Shown here piece after piece: positions 25,826-34,586 of a DNA stretch of 64,000 nt; the first letter of the stretch is position 1; each line of letters opens with the position of its first letter. The stretch comes from UBA1573 sp034005165 (GTDB lineage: Bacteria; Pseudomonadota; Alphaproteobacteria; Micavibrionales; Micavibrionaceae). Location: assembly GCA_034005165.1 (NCBI GenBank), contig JAVEVE010000001.1, positions 1 through 64,000 on the forward strand, given 5' to 3'. The position numbers and the translations under genes were made by a program. Under the pieces are notes generated by a model. It saw only the letters and a list, made by a program, of their open reading frames with translations, searched no databases and was not told the origin of the DNA.

Positions 25826-27937
25826 TTGGGAGTATTTCGGAATATTGTTACAGATTTAAGCGAATTTTTTTCTCATCAGGAAGAAAGTCGATTGATTTGG
25901 CCTGCGGTCTTTCTGGGGCTTGGTTCTGCAATTTTCTTCACTCTGTCTTTCGAGCCGCCAATGCTTTTTGCCCTGATGGCTCTGTTAACAATGGCAATAA
26001 TGTCAGCGTGGCAATGGAGGCTTTTTCTTCGGGCTCCGGATAACAAACTTGACATAAATTATTTGATATATTTAGCCTGCATAGCTTGTCTGCTTACAGC
26101 CACAGGATTTGCGGTATCAAAAGTAAAAAGCGATTTGGTCGGGACACCAATGGTCTCAAAAGAAACCCGTGTTGTAAAAATTGAGGCAATGTTGACCCAT
26201 ATAGAGGATAGGGGGCAAGGAAAAGGCAAGCAGTTACAGCTTTCAAATCTAGAAATTGAAAAATGGGAAAAACATAAGACTCCCAAATCAATCAGGATCA
26301 CAACACGGACAAAAATATCGCAAGACGTCTCTGTAGGGGATCGAGTTTCATTTTTGGCAAAGCTTACACCGCCTTCATCTCCCATCATGCCGGGCTCTTT
26401 TGATTATGCCAGACATTTCTATTTTGAATCGATAGGTGGGTTAGGTTATGCCGTATCGGATATAGAATTGATCGAAAAAAACAAGAGTATGCTCCCGGAT
26501 CTTGATAATATTCGGGGGCATGTTTCGCAGATAATAAAATCTCATGTCGCAGGTCCGACACAAGGGATTGTAGTGGCGTTAATGACGGGGGAGAGAGCTG
26601 CAATTGATGAAAGTGATTGGCAAGCGCTCAGGGCCTCCGGATTAGCCCATATTATTTCGATCTCTGGCTTGCATGTAGCTATGGTTGCGGCCCCTGTATT
26701 TTTTTGCGTTCGGCTGCTTTTATCTTTTTTTCCGGTAATAGCCTTGTCATGGAACATTAAAAAAATATCAGCACTGATTGCATTGATTGTTTGCGCGGCC
26801 TACGTTGGGTTTGTTGTTCCATCTGTTCCGACAACACGCGCACTGCTGATGACAGGTGTTGCTCTTATAGCCATCATGCTGGACAGATCCCCTTTTTCTT
26901 TACGTTTGGTTGGAGCATCTGCCGTGCTGATCTTATTGATCTCCCCGGAGAGTATTTGGTCTGCTAGTTTTCAAATGTCATTTGCGGCTGTTGCTGCAAT
27001 TATTGCACTGGCAGATTGGACTAGAGAATTCTGGCTGCGGCAATATAGGGAAGCAGGGTGGATAAAGAAGTCATTCTTATATTTAGCGGGTGCAACTTTG
27101 ACCAGTTTGATTGCGTCACTCGCGACGGCACCTTTTGTCTGGTATCACTTTCAGCAAATGGCAACCTATAGTGTCATCGGAAATTTATTGGCAATGCCAC
27201 TCTCGGGATTGATAATTATGCCGATGCTAATTTTATCCTATATCTTGATGCCGTTTGGTCTGGAGGGGGCAACGCTACATTTGATGTCGTGGGGCGTGGA
27301 GCAGCTATTAAATGTTGCCAGATTGGTTCAATCCTTGCCGCACGCACTAATTACAGGGCCGTATGTTTCGCCGTTATTCTTATATTTTATGACTATGGCA
27401 GCTCTCATAATTCTGCTTTTCAAGGGGAAATGGAAATGGATTGCTCTGCCTACAACTTTTATTGCTGTTTTATGTGCGTGGTCTTCGCAAAGGCCGGAGA
27501 TATTGGTTTCAGAGAGTGGTGAACTTATTCTTGTACGAAATGGGGAAGATTCTGCACTGCTGTCTTCTTCGCGCAAAGAGAAGTTTACTGCTGAGCAATG
27601 GATGCAATATTTAGGGATAAAAGAGGCCTCCATTTTCCCGAGGGAAGGGACAATAGAAACGGCACAAGGAGATATTATCTCGTGTGATCTGTCATTATGC
27701 AGGATAACAACCGGAAAACTCAATATTTCCTATGGGGTAAACTATTCTGCGCTTCATGAGGATTGTGGATGGGCTGACATAATTATAGCCCCCAAATGGC
27801 TTGATTATAATTTTTGTAAGCGGGCTACTGTTGTTGATCTTGGATTTTTAAGGGGCAGCGGGGCAATTTCAATTGCCAGAGATGGTGGAATACGCGGATC
27901 TTCTGAAGACAGGAAAAAAAGACCTTGGGGGAATTAG
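25826..27937 (+). CDS. comEC: ComEC/Rec2 family competence membrane protein
   Basis: Inner-membrane channel for single-stranded DNA uptake in natural transformation. The 703-residue product begins at TTG (AAAGGG eight bases before). An N-terminal membrane region precedes an OB-like periplasmic domain (GDRVSFLAKLTPPSSPIMPG). The Competence domain then has the family signature ALRASGLAHIISISGLHVAM, and many helices follow. The last 150 residues are soluble but lack the H-x-H-x-D-H metal site of the C-terminal beta-lactamase domain. Placement between gltX and lexA is typical. No other competence genes are in the window. Confidence 0.88.
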   Translation: MGVFRNIVTDLSEFFSHQEESRLIWPAVFLGLGSAIFFTLSFEPPMLFALMALLTMAIMSAWQWRLFLRAPDNKLDINYLIYLACIACLLTATGFAVSKVKSDLVGTPMVSKETRVVKIEAMLTHIEDRGQGKGKQLQLSNLEIEKWEKHKTPKSIRITTRTKISQDVSVGDRVSFLAKLTPPSSPIMPGSFDYARHFYFESIGGLGYAVSDIELIEKNKSMLPDLDNIRGHVSQIIKSHVAGPTQGIVVALMTGERAAIDESDWQALRASGLAHIISISGLHVAMVAAPVFFCVRLLLSFFPVIALSWNIKKISALIALIVCAAYVGFVVPSVPTTRALLMTGVALIAIMLDRSPFSLRLVGASAVLILLISPESIWSASFQMSFAAVAAIIALADWTREFWLRQYREAGWIKKSFLYLAGATLTSLIASLATAPFVWYHFQQMATYSVIGNLLAMPLSGLIIMPMLILSYILMPFGLEGATLHLMSWGVEQLLNVARLVQSLPHALITGPYVSPLFLYFMTMAALIILLFKGKWKWIALPTTFIAVLCAWSSQRPEILVSESGELILVRNGEDSALLSSSRKEKFTAEQWMQYLGIKEASIFPREGTIETAQGDIISCDLSLCRITTGKLNISYGVNYSALHEDCGWADIIIAPKWLDYNFCKRATVVDLGFLRGSGAISIARDGGIRGSSEDRKKRPWGN

Positions 27938-28001
27938 CCCCGCATGCTATGGGTTTATGTATATAAACAGCTTTCGGATAAACCGGAACGGGAGGTATAA
28001 A

Positions 28002-28286
28002 ATGAATGGTCAACAACTAATTTCCAAAGGCGTTGGGCTTACGACAGCTGCTGTTTCGGTCCCTGGAATTTTTGAAATCTTTAATAAAGTTGCGTCACAA
28101 GTAGAAAACCCAGATTCTCTCCTATTTGAAGTCGGGATTATGTCAGTAATTCTTGGGGCATATGGAGCTTATCGTTTAGGAGAGAAAATTACGAACTCCC
28201 TCATTAAGAACACTGCTCCACTTCGGAACCAGGGAATGGAACACGGCGACAACGAGGGCAACAGAATTTTCCCGCCGCCCCACTGA
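28002..28286 (+). CDS. small hypothetical protein with hydrophobic segments
   Basis: A 94-residue protein starting at ATG 28002 behind a strong GGGAGG site; a longer upstream frame would overlap comEC. Two moderately hydrophobic stretches (about 10-27 and 40-60, the latter LLFEVGIMSVILGAYGAYRL) suggest one or two membrane helices. The tail is polar with His and Pro. It lies 64 nt after comEC and ends 13 nt before the convergent lexA. Family not recognised. Confidence 0.6.
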   Translation: MNGQQLISKGVGLTTAAVSVPGIFEIFNKVASQVENPDSLLFEVGIMSVILGAYGAYRLGEKITNSLIKNTAPLRNQGMEHGDNEGNRIFPPPH

Positions 28287-28299
28287 TTAAATTCTTGCG

Positions 28300-28983
28300 T
28301 TAGTGATATGTCCGCATAAGTGATGCCAGCTCTCCTTGAATCTGGACACGCTCTGGCGTCAGAATGCGAGGCTTGTAGGCTTCGTTCTCAGCTTCCAGAA
28401 TAACCTTGCCATCACGGCGAAAGATGCGTTTAAGGGTCGCCTCCATACCATCCACTAGGGCTACGACAATCTTCCCGTCGCGGGCCTGATTGCTTTTCCG
28501 GATAATCACAAGATCATCATCGTGAATACCCGCGTTAATCATGGAATCTCCTTCCACGCGTAGCGCGTAGTACTCTCCATTACCCAGCATCGCAGACGGT
28601 ACGTCCAAAAAGTCCGTATCATTCTGGATGGCCTCAATAGGTGTGCCTGCCGCAATTTTTCCAACCAAAGGTAAGGTTGTCATATCCGCAATATGCTGGG
28701 TAACTTTATTTATCAAATTAGCACCGGAGGATTTTTTCGCCGTGAAAGTGATGGATGTCCCGGCGATATCATCCGGTAAGCGAGTGACCTCGACAGCGCG
28801 CGCTCTATTGGGGAGCCTTTGCAAATAACCACGTTCAACCAGACCTGTGATAAGACGGTGGATACCTGACTTGGACTTAAGATCCAAGGCATCTTTCATT
28901 TCGTCAAATGACGGGGCAACTCCACCGTCCTTTAGGCGGTCGTGGATAAAAACCAGCAATTCCTTCTGTTTTTTGGTGAGCAT
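28300..28983 (-). CDS. lexA: SOS transcriptional repressor LexA
   Basis: Represses DNA-damage genes until RecA filaments trigger self-cleavage. The 227-residue protein has an N-terminal winged helix (VAPSFDEMKDALDLKSKSGI, residues 23-41) and a self-cleavage site Ala112-Gly113 in KIAAGTP. The catalytic dyad is Ser147 (EGDSM) and Lys185 (ATLKRIF). A LexA box of the alphaproteobacterial type is 30-44 nt upstream of the start, so autoregulation is likely. It is the last gene of the trpG-trpD-trpC-lexA series. Confidence 0.96.
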   Translation of the reverse strand: MLTKKQKELLVFIHDRLKDGGVAPSFDEMKDALDLKSKSGIHRLITGLVERGYLQRLPNRARAVEVTRLPDDIAGTSITFTAKKSSGANLINKVTQHIADMTTLPLVGKIAAGTPIEAIQNDTDFLDVPSAMLGNGEYYALRVEGDSMINAGIHDDDLVIIRKSNQARDGKIVVALVDGMEATLKRIFRRDGKVILEAENEAYKPRILTPERVQIQGELASLMRTYH

Positions 28984-29012
28984 AATGCGCTCCTTTCAGA
29001 GTGTTCACAAAT

Positions 29013-29027
29013 ATTCTTGATTTGTTC
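29013..29027. promoter_or_regulatory. LexA box upstream of lexA
   Basis: ATTC-N7-GTTC at 29013-29027 matches the alphaproteobacterial direct-repeat SOS box GTTC-N7-GTTC with one changed base in the first half. It lies in the 53-nt gap between lexA and trpC, immediately before lexA, consistent with autoregulation from a lexA-proximal promoter. Confidence 0.6.
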
Positions 29028-29036
29028 TGTATTTGT

Positions 29037-29870
29037 TTACTCTGATTCAGCCGCTTTGCCAAGAAGTTTTTGCACAGCCAGCCCGATGTTTTCCTGCCGC
29101 ATCAGGCTTTCCCCAACAAGAAAGGCGTTATAACCCGCTTCATAGAGAGATTTGAGTTCTGCGTATGTTCCGATTCCGCTTTCTGCAACCCTGATAACAT
29201 TCGCGGGTATGTGGGGGAGTAAATCAAAGGCAGTTTGGATATCCACCTCTAATGTTTTGAGATTGCGCGAGTTCACACCAACCATCGTGGGATTAAGTTT
29301 TAGTGCACGATCGAGTTCTTCATGATCGTGAATTTCGACTAGGACATCCATTCCGAGATCAGTAGCGCATTGATAAAGTTCTTTGGACAGCTGGTCTGTT
29401 AGAGCTGCCATAATCAGCAAAATGCAATCGGCACCCAAAGATCTGCTTTCAACAATTTGATAAGGGGTCAGCATGAAGTCTTTACGGATGACAGGGATAC
29501 GCGCAACGGATTTTACCGCTTCCAGATCTTCATCTGCTCCTTTGAAATAGGGCTGATCAGTCAGAACAGAAAGGCATGTAGCTCCTGCATTCTGATAGGT
29601 TCGAGCAATCTGGACTGGATCGAAATCAGCCCGGATAATTCCTTTGCTTGGAGATGCCTTCTTGATTTCGGCAATCAGTGCAGGTTCGTTATTTTTGTTA
29701 CAAGTGCGAATAGCATTGCAAAACCCGATAGGCACGGGTTGGAATTTTGCACGCTCGCGAAAAACAATTTCTGGAATGAGATGCTGTGTCCTTGCTACAT
29801 GTTCGAGTTTGTCTGCGCAGATTTTATTCAAAACATTTTGTGCATCTTTTACAAGCGGTGACGTGTTCAT
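29037..29870 (-). CDS. trpC: indole-3-glycerol phosphate synthase
   Basis: Closes the ring of carboxyphenylamino-deoxyribulose phosphate to give indole-3-glycerol phosphate in tryptophan synthesis. The 277-residue TIM barrel shows the family motifs IAEIKKASPSKGIIRADFDP (catalytic Lys), VIRKDFMLTPYQIVESRSLG, GVNSRNLKTLEVD and VAESGIGTYAELKSLYEAGY. It is the separate, unfused form. It overlaps trpD by 4 nt. Confidence 0.96.
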   Translation of the reverse strand: MNTSPLVKDAQNVLNKICADKLEHVARTQHLIPEIVFRERAKFQPVPIGFCNAIRTCNKNNEPALIAEIKKASPSKGIIRADFDPVQIARTYQNAGATCLSVLTDQPYFKGADEDLEAVKSVARIPVIRKDFMLTPYQIVESRSLGADCILLIMAALTDQLSKELYQCATDLGMDVLVEIHDHEELDRALKLNPTMVGVNSRNLKTLEVDIQTAFDLLPHIPANVIRVAESGIGTYAELKSLYEAGYNAFLVGESLMRQENIGLAVQKLLGKAAESE

Positions 29871-30889
29871 GCGTGACCTCCGTGCTCTTTGGTAAATGAC
29901 CTGTAGCCTTCAAAAAGACGTAACGCTCTGCCATCATCAATAGCATCTTCCGCTAGTTTTACGCCACTATGAATTTCAGCTGATTTTCCTGAGACAAGAA
30001 GGGCTGCGGATGCATTTGCCAGAACAATTCTACGATAGGCAGTGTCTTCCCCTTCAAGCAGCCCTACAAGAGCGGTCGCATTATACGAGGCATCCCCGCC
30101 GCGTATATCCTCTGCAGTAATTGGGTCTAGTCCAAAATCGGAAGGCTTGAGGACGCCTTCGTTAATTTTCCCGTCTTCGAGATGGGCATAATATGTCTCG
30201 CCAGCAAGAGTGATTTCGTCCATGCCGTCAGCCCCGTGCACAACCAGAGCATGGCGGCTGCCCAGAGAGAGAAGTGCCTCCGCCATGGGGCGAACAAAGC
30301 TCCTGTCAAAGACACCAAGTAGCTGGAGCTTGGTATCTGCGGGATTAGCCAATGGGCCAAGCAAATTAAAGATGGTTCTGAATCCCAATTCTTTGCGTAA
30401 AGCTGAAAGTGGTTTCAGGGCGCTGTGATGATGTGGAGCCATCAAAAAACAGAAACCGATTTCAGTTAAAGCCTTTTCGCAAGCGGCAATAGATAAATCC
30501 AGGTTGATATTAAGAGCTTCAAGGACGTCAGCAGCACCAGATTTCGAGCTGGCCGCACGATTTCCATGCTTTGCAACAGGGACACCGCAAGCTGCCACGA
30601 CAAAAGCCACAGCAGTTGAAATATTGAGAGAGTTTGAATGGTCTCCACCGGTTCCACAGCAATCAATTGCTCCGTAGGGCGCGGAAATGATTTTTGCGCG
30701 ATTACGCAAAACTTTTGCAGCTCCGGTAATCTCTTCTGCCGTTTCTCCGCGTTGGGATAATCCCATAAGAAAAGCTCCAGTCTGGGATGCTGTCCATTTT
30801 CCATCAAGAATATCAGTTACCGCCAGCGTTATACCGGACTCGTCGAGTGCTTCCGCGTTTCTGATCTTTTTAAGAATTTCAGAGTTCAT
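29867..30889 (-). CDS. trpD: anthranilate phosphoribosyltransferase
   Basis: Transfers the phosphoribosyl group from PRPP to anthranilate. The 340-residue protein has the PRPP-binding motif DCCGTGGDHSNSLNISTAVA, the anthranilate-site KHGNRAASSKSGAADVLEAL and NLLGPLANP. It is not fused to a TrpG domain. It lies 2 nt after trpG and overlaps trpC, giving a tight trpGDC operon. Confidence 0.96.
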   Translation of the reverse strand: MNSEILKKIRNAEALDESGITLAVTDILDGKWTASQTGAFLMGLSQRGETAEEITGAAKVLRNRAKIISAPYGAIDCCGTGGDHSNSLNISTAVAFVVAACGVPVAKHGNRAASSKSGAADVLEALNINLDLSIAACEKALTEIGFCFLMAPHHHSALKPLSALRKELGFRTIFNLLGPLANPADTKLQLLGVFDRSFVRPMAEALLSLGSRHALVVHGADGMDEITLAGETYYAHLEDGKINEGVLKPSDFGLDPITAEDIRGGDASYNATALVGLLEGEDTAYRRIVLANASAALLVSGKSAEIHSGVKLAEDAIDDGRALRLFEGYRSFTKEHGGHA

Positions 30890-30891
30890 AA

Positions 30892-31461
30892 TCAGGCCAT
30901 CGTGAAGAAATTGCGTAAAAGATCAAGACCGTTTTCTGTCGCGATGCTTTCGGGGTGAAATTGGACGCCATGAATAGGTTTATTTGTATGTTGCAATCCC
31001 ATAATCAGGCCGTCATTAGTCCACGCCGTAACTTCCAGACAGGACGGGAGCGTGTCGCGTTCAACAATCAGGGAGTGATAACGTGTTACAGAAAAGGGTG
31101 AAGGTATACCTTTGAATACACTTTTATTTTCATGGAATATCTGGGAGATTTTCCCGTGCATTGGTTCAGGGGCTCTGATGACCCTTCCGCCAAAAGCCTG
31201 TCCGATAGATTGATGTCCAAGGCATACACCAAATAACGGCACAGAGGTTTCTTCACATTTTTTAATCAATTCAAGGCATATGCCGGCATGTTCAGGGTCA
31301 CTTGGGCCGGGGGAGATAACAATATGGGAAGGTGCCTGCGCAAGAACATCATCAGCCGACTTTTGGTCATTTCGCACGACATCACATTCGTATCCGAGTC
31401 CGCCGATATACTGGACAAGATTATAGGTAAAACTATCGTAGTTATCAATTAAAACAATCAT
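30892..31461 (-). CDS. trpG: anthranilate synthase component II (glutamine amidotransferase)
   Basis: Supplies ammonia from glutamine to TrpE. The 189-residue class I amidotransferase has the start MIVLIDNYDSFTYNLVQYIG, the nucleophile Cys in FGVCLGHQSIG and the His-Glu of GVQFHPESIA. It is assigned to tryptophan because it leads the trpGDC operon; a second amidotransferase sits in the pab operon. The 143-nt upstream gap contains no visible Trp-rich leader peptide. Confidence 0.92.
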   Translation of the reverse strand: MIVLIDNYDSFTYNLVQYIGGLGYECDVVRNDQKSADDVLAQAPSHIVISPGPSDPEHAGICLELIKKCEETSVPLFGVCLGHQSIGQAFGGRVIRAPEPMHGKISQIFHENKSVFKGIPSPFSVTRYHSLIVERDTLPSCLEVTAWTNDGLIMGLQHTNKPIHGVQFHPESIATENGLDLLRNFFTMA

Positions 31462-31604
31462 ATGGCAATTTCTATCATCAATGATTGTGACTTTCTACAG
31501 AATTTATTAGTATAACAACTAAGTATTCTGCGTCTCGAATAATTTTAGAATAAAAGTTAATTTGCTATCCCCTGTAATTAGTCAGCCTCAAGCGGAGTAC
31601 ATGG

Positions 31605-33095
31605 ATGTCATCATCATCCCTATCTGGAAATAATGTTTCGATTTACGGCAAAGTAAAACAAATCAAGCGCGTTGGCATGGCAGGTAGTTCATTGTTGGCT
31701 GGCGTTCTGGTTTTTCTGTCTTTAACAGTGTATCACTACATTCATCTCAGTATGGAAGCCACACAGAATGTCAGGATATTGGCACATGCCGAGGCGGAGG
31801 TTCTGTCCGTGACGCTTGGGGCGATGGATGCGATCGTTGATAAGGATGAGGGGGCCATCGCCAATGACCGCAAAAAAGAGATGCAGGATGGTATTGATAA
31901 TCTGAAAAGATTATCGCCTGAAGTTACGCACATAGCTGAGGGGCAAAACCGCCAGGAAAGCAGTTCACTAAAAGATGCAATCAGTGCGTTTGAAAAAGAT
32001 ATTACTTTAGCTCTGCCAAAAATTATTGAAGGACGTGCGGGAGACGATGATTTTGCGGCTCTTGATGATCGCGTAGATAGATCTTCCGAACAGATCTTGG
32101 ATATTGTTAGGTCTTTGCTGGATGAAGAATTATCTGCACAAGTGCAAAGAAGGCATTACATGGAAATCAGTATTATATCTATGCTTGTGACCTCGGCATT
32201 GGTTTTTGCCTTTGCATTGCTGGGGATTAGGAATATTGCTGTCATGGTAGAGAAATCAATTGTTCGCCCATTCAGTCAAACAGCAGATCATATGACTCAG
32301 AGTACAGTTCTTGCCGCAAATAATTTACGGGGGAAGGCAACTGATCTGGATATGATCTCGGATAAAGCCTTCAATGAACTGCAGAGCGGAAATAAGAAAG
32401 TTAAAGAAGTCTCCGTTAATATTCAAAGCGTGTCCAGCGCTACTGAAGAGCTTGTCTCATCAATTGGAGAAATCCGCAGGCAATCGGAAATGTCGGCTGA
32501 AATTTCAGGACTTGCCGTTAAGGAAGCGGACAACATGTCACAAATGATTGCCAAGTTAAATGAAGCATCGGCAAGCATCTCTGAAATTACAATCCTGATT
32601 AACAAAATTGCTGAAGGGACAAACCTCCTTGCTCTGAATGCCACGATTGAGGCTGCGCGTGCAGGTGAGTACGGAAAAGGGTTCGCCGTAGTTGCCACTG
32701 AAGTTAAAAATTTGGCAATTAAAACCGGAGAGGCAACCAGTGATATTACGGATCGAGTTTCCTCCATGCAGGAAATGTCAAAATCCGCAGTGGCTGCGAT
32801 CGAGAATATTCGTGGCACAATTAACGACATCAGCATAGCAAGTAGCTCTGTTATGACTGCTGTAAATCAACAGTCCCAGGCCACGCAGGAAATTTCTCAT
32901 ATTCTTTCCCAAGTGTTGGATGGGGTTGATAATACAGTTCTGATGGTAGAGCAGGTAAATGGTGCGATTGAAAGTACCAGACAAATTTCCCGCGATGTGG
33001 TTCACTCGGCAGATGAAATGTTGGGTTCTGCAAAAACATCCGGCGAAGGAATTAAAAGAATGATTTACGGAGACTCTGTCAGAGCGATATCCTAG
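31605..33095 (+). CDS. methyl-accepting chemotaxis protein, four-helix sensor type
   Basis: Transmembrane chemoreceptor of 496 residues: membrane helices at about 25-47 and 187-208, a helical periplasmic sensor of about 140 residues between them, and a cytosolic coiled-coil signalling domain. The signalling tip reads TNLLALNATIEAARAGEYGK (339-358), where the receptor contacts CheA and CheW; the usual Gln before TNLL is Gly. A clear HAMP domain cannot be recognised after helix 2. It is inserted on the opposite strand between trpG and trpE, overlapping the end of trpE by 4 nt. The ligand is unknown. Confidence 0.88.
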   Translation: MSSSSLSGNNVSIYGKVKQIKRVGMAGSSLLAGVLVFLSLTVYHYIHLSMEATQNVRILAHAEAEVLSVTLGAMDAIVDKDEGAIANDRKKEMQDGIDNLKRLSPEVTHIAEGQNRQESSSLKDAISAFEKDITLALPKIIEGRAGDDDFAALDDRVDRSSEQILDIVRSLLDEELSAQVQRRHYMEISIISMLVTSALVFAFALLGIRNIAVMVEKSIVRPFSQTADHMTQSTVLAANNLRGKATDLDMISDKAFNELQSGNKKVKEVSVNIQSVSSATEELVSSIGEIRRQSEMSAEISGLAVKEADNMSQMIAKLNEASASISEITILINKIAEGTNLLALNATIEAARAGEYGKGFAVVATEVKNLAIKTGEATSDITDRVSSMQEMSKSAVAAIENIRGTINDISIASSSVMTAVNQQSQATQEISHILSQVLDGVDNTVLMVEQVNGAIESTRQISRDVVHSADEMLGSAKTSGEGIKRMIYGDSVRAIS

Positions 33096-34579
33096 TTCTG
33101 TTTGCTCTGGCGCAGCGCTTCCTGTCCGGATTGAATAATCGCTTTTGCTTTATTGACGCATTCCTGATGCTCTGATTCAGGAATGCTATCCGCTACAATG
33201 CCCGCACCGGCCTGAGCATATATTTTTCCATCTTTGACTAAGCAGGTTCTAAGCGCGATACATGTGTCAATATTTCCGTTAGCTGCCAGATAGCCGATGC
33301 AGCCACCATAGAATTTACGTTTGACAGGCTCTAATTCATCAATAATTTCCATGGCGCGGATTTTCGGTGCGCCACTTACTGTGCCCGCAGGGGCTCCCGA
33401 CATTAGGGCATCGAGAGCATCCAGATCAGGACGAAGAGTCCCTACAACGTTCGAGACGATATGCATGACATGCGAATAATATTCTATAAAAAACTTATCT
33501 GTAACCTTAACGGATCCGATTTGTGCAACTTTGCCGACATCGTTGCGCCCTAGATCCAGCAGCATTAGATGTTCCGAAATTTCTTTCGGATCATTTAAAA
33601 GGTCTTCTGAAAGAAACTTGTCTTCTGCAATATCTTTTCCGCGACGTCTGGTTCCCGCGATTGGTCTTATAGTAACTTCTTCATCACGGACCCGAACCAT
33701 GATCTCGGGGCTTGATCCGATAAGAGAGAACTCGGGAAATCGCACAAAGAACAGGAACGGGGACGGATTCATTCTGCGCAAGCAGCGGTAAAGCTCAAAC
33801 GAAGGAAGGTCAAAGTCCAACGTAAAGCGTTGGGATGGAACAAACTGGAATATGTCTCCTGCTAGAATATAGTCTTTACCGCGTCGGACAATATCAAAGA
33901 ATTCCTCCTTGCTCATATCAGGAATGGCTTCGGGAATTGTGTCGAATTTGGTTCTGTGCTGTTGCGGCAAATACATGGAATGTATTTTCTCTATCGCTCG
34001 CTCAATACGCATGCGGCACTCAGAAAAACATTCAGTGGCGGTTTTTTTTGAAGCGGAATTAGTATGGTTGTAGACAGGTGTCGTTAAACAAATTTTATGT
34101 TTGATGTTGTCAAAGATGACAAGAAGGCGCGGGCGAATGAAAATTGAATCCGGGATTTGCAACGGATCAGGGTTTGTATCAGGGATATCTTCAACCACAC
34201 GGATCATATCGTAGCCCATATACCCGAATAATCCCGAGCTGGCCATGGGGGGCAGGGAAGGATCGCATTCATCAATATTGGACTCTTTCAGGATGCGGCG
34301 TAAATCTTGTAGCGGATCTGAGTGGGGTTCCCGATAATCCTGGCAATTCCATATCAGATCAGGGTCAAGTCCGATGATTGTATAGCGCCCAAGCGTTTCG
34401 CCGCCCTCAACAGACTCAAACAAAAACGCATAAGGCTCGTTTTCGGCAAGCTTAAGAAAGACGGATACGGGTGTATCAAGGTCCGAAACAATCCATTGGG
34501 AATAGATTTGTGTCTTCCCTGCATCAAAATTCCTGAAGAACTGATTCTCTTGCTCAGACAAACCTGTATCCATGGTCAT
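33092..34579 (-). CDS. trpE: anthranilate synthase component I
   Basis: Converts chorismate to anthranilate using ammonia from TrpG. The 495-residue protein has the chorismate-binding domain with PIAGTRRRGKDIAEDKFLSE (Ala in PIAGT marks TrpE rather than PabB), LLDLGRNDVGKVAQIGSVKV and the closing SGAPAGTVSGAPKIRAMEII. The N-terminal part has the Trp-feedback region near LESVEGGETLGRYTIIGLDP. It lies apart from trpGDC, with a chemoreceptor between, and 7 nt downstream of hemB on the same strand. Confidence 0.95.
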   Translation of the reverse strand: MTMDTGLSEQENQFFRNFDAGKTQIYSQWIVSDLDTPVSVFLKLAENEPYAFLFESVEGGETLGRYTIIGLDPDLIWNCQDYREPHSDPLQDLRRILKESNIDECDPSLPPMASSGLFGYMGYDMIRVVEDIPDTNPDPLQIPDSIFIRPRLLVIFDNIKHKICLTTPVYNHTNSASKKTATECFSECRMRIERAIEKIHSMYLPQQHRTKFDTIPEAIPDMSKEEFFDIVRRGKDYILAGDIFQFVPSQRFTLDFDLPSFELYRCLRRMNPSPFLFFVRFPEFSLIGSSPEIMVRVRDEEVTIRPIAGTRRRGKDIAEDKFLSEDLLNDPKEISEHLMLLDLGRNDVGKVAQIGSVKVTDKFFIEYYSHVMHIVSNVVGTLRPDLDALDALMSGAPAGTVSGAPKIRAMEIIDELEPVKRKFYGGCIGYLAANGNIDTCIALRTCLVKDGKIYAQAGAGIVADSIPESEHQECVNKAKAIIQSGQEALRQSKQN

Positions 34580-34586
34580 TTACAGC

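Noticed and set aside
31462..31604. Tryptophan attenuator before trpG
   Set aside because: No leader peptide with tandem Trp codons and no terminator/antiterminator pair.
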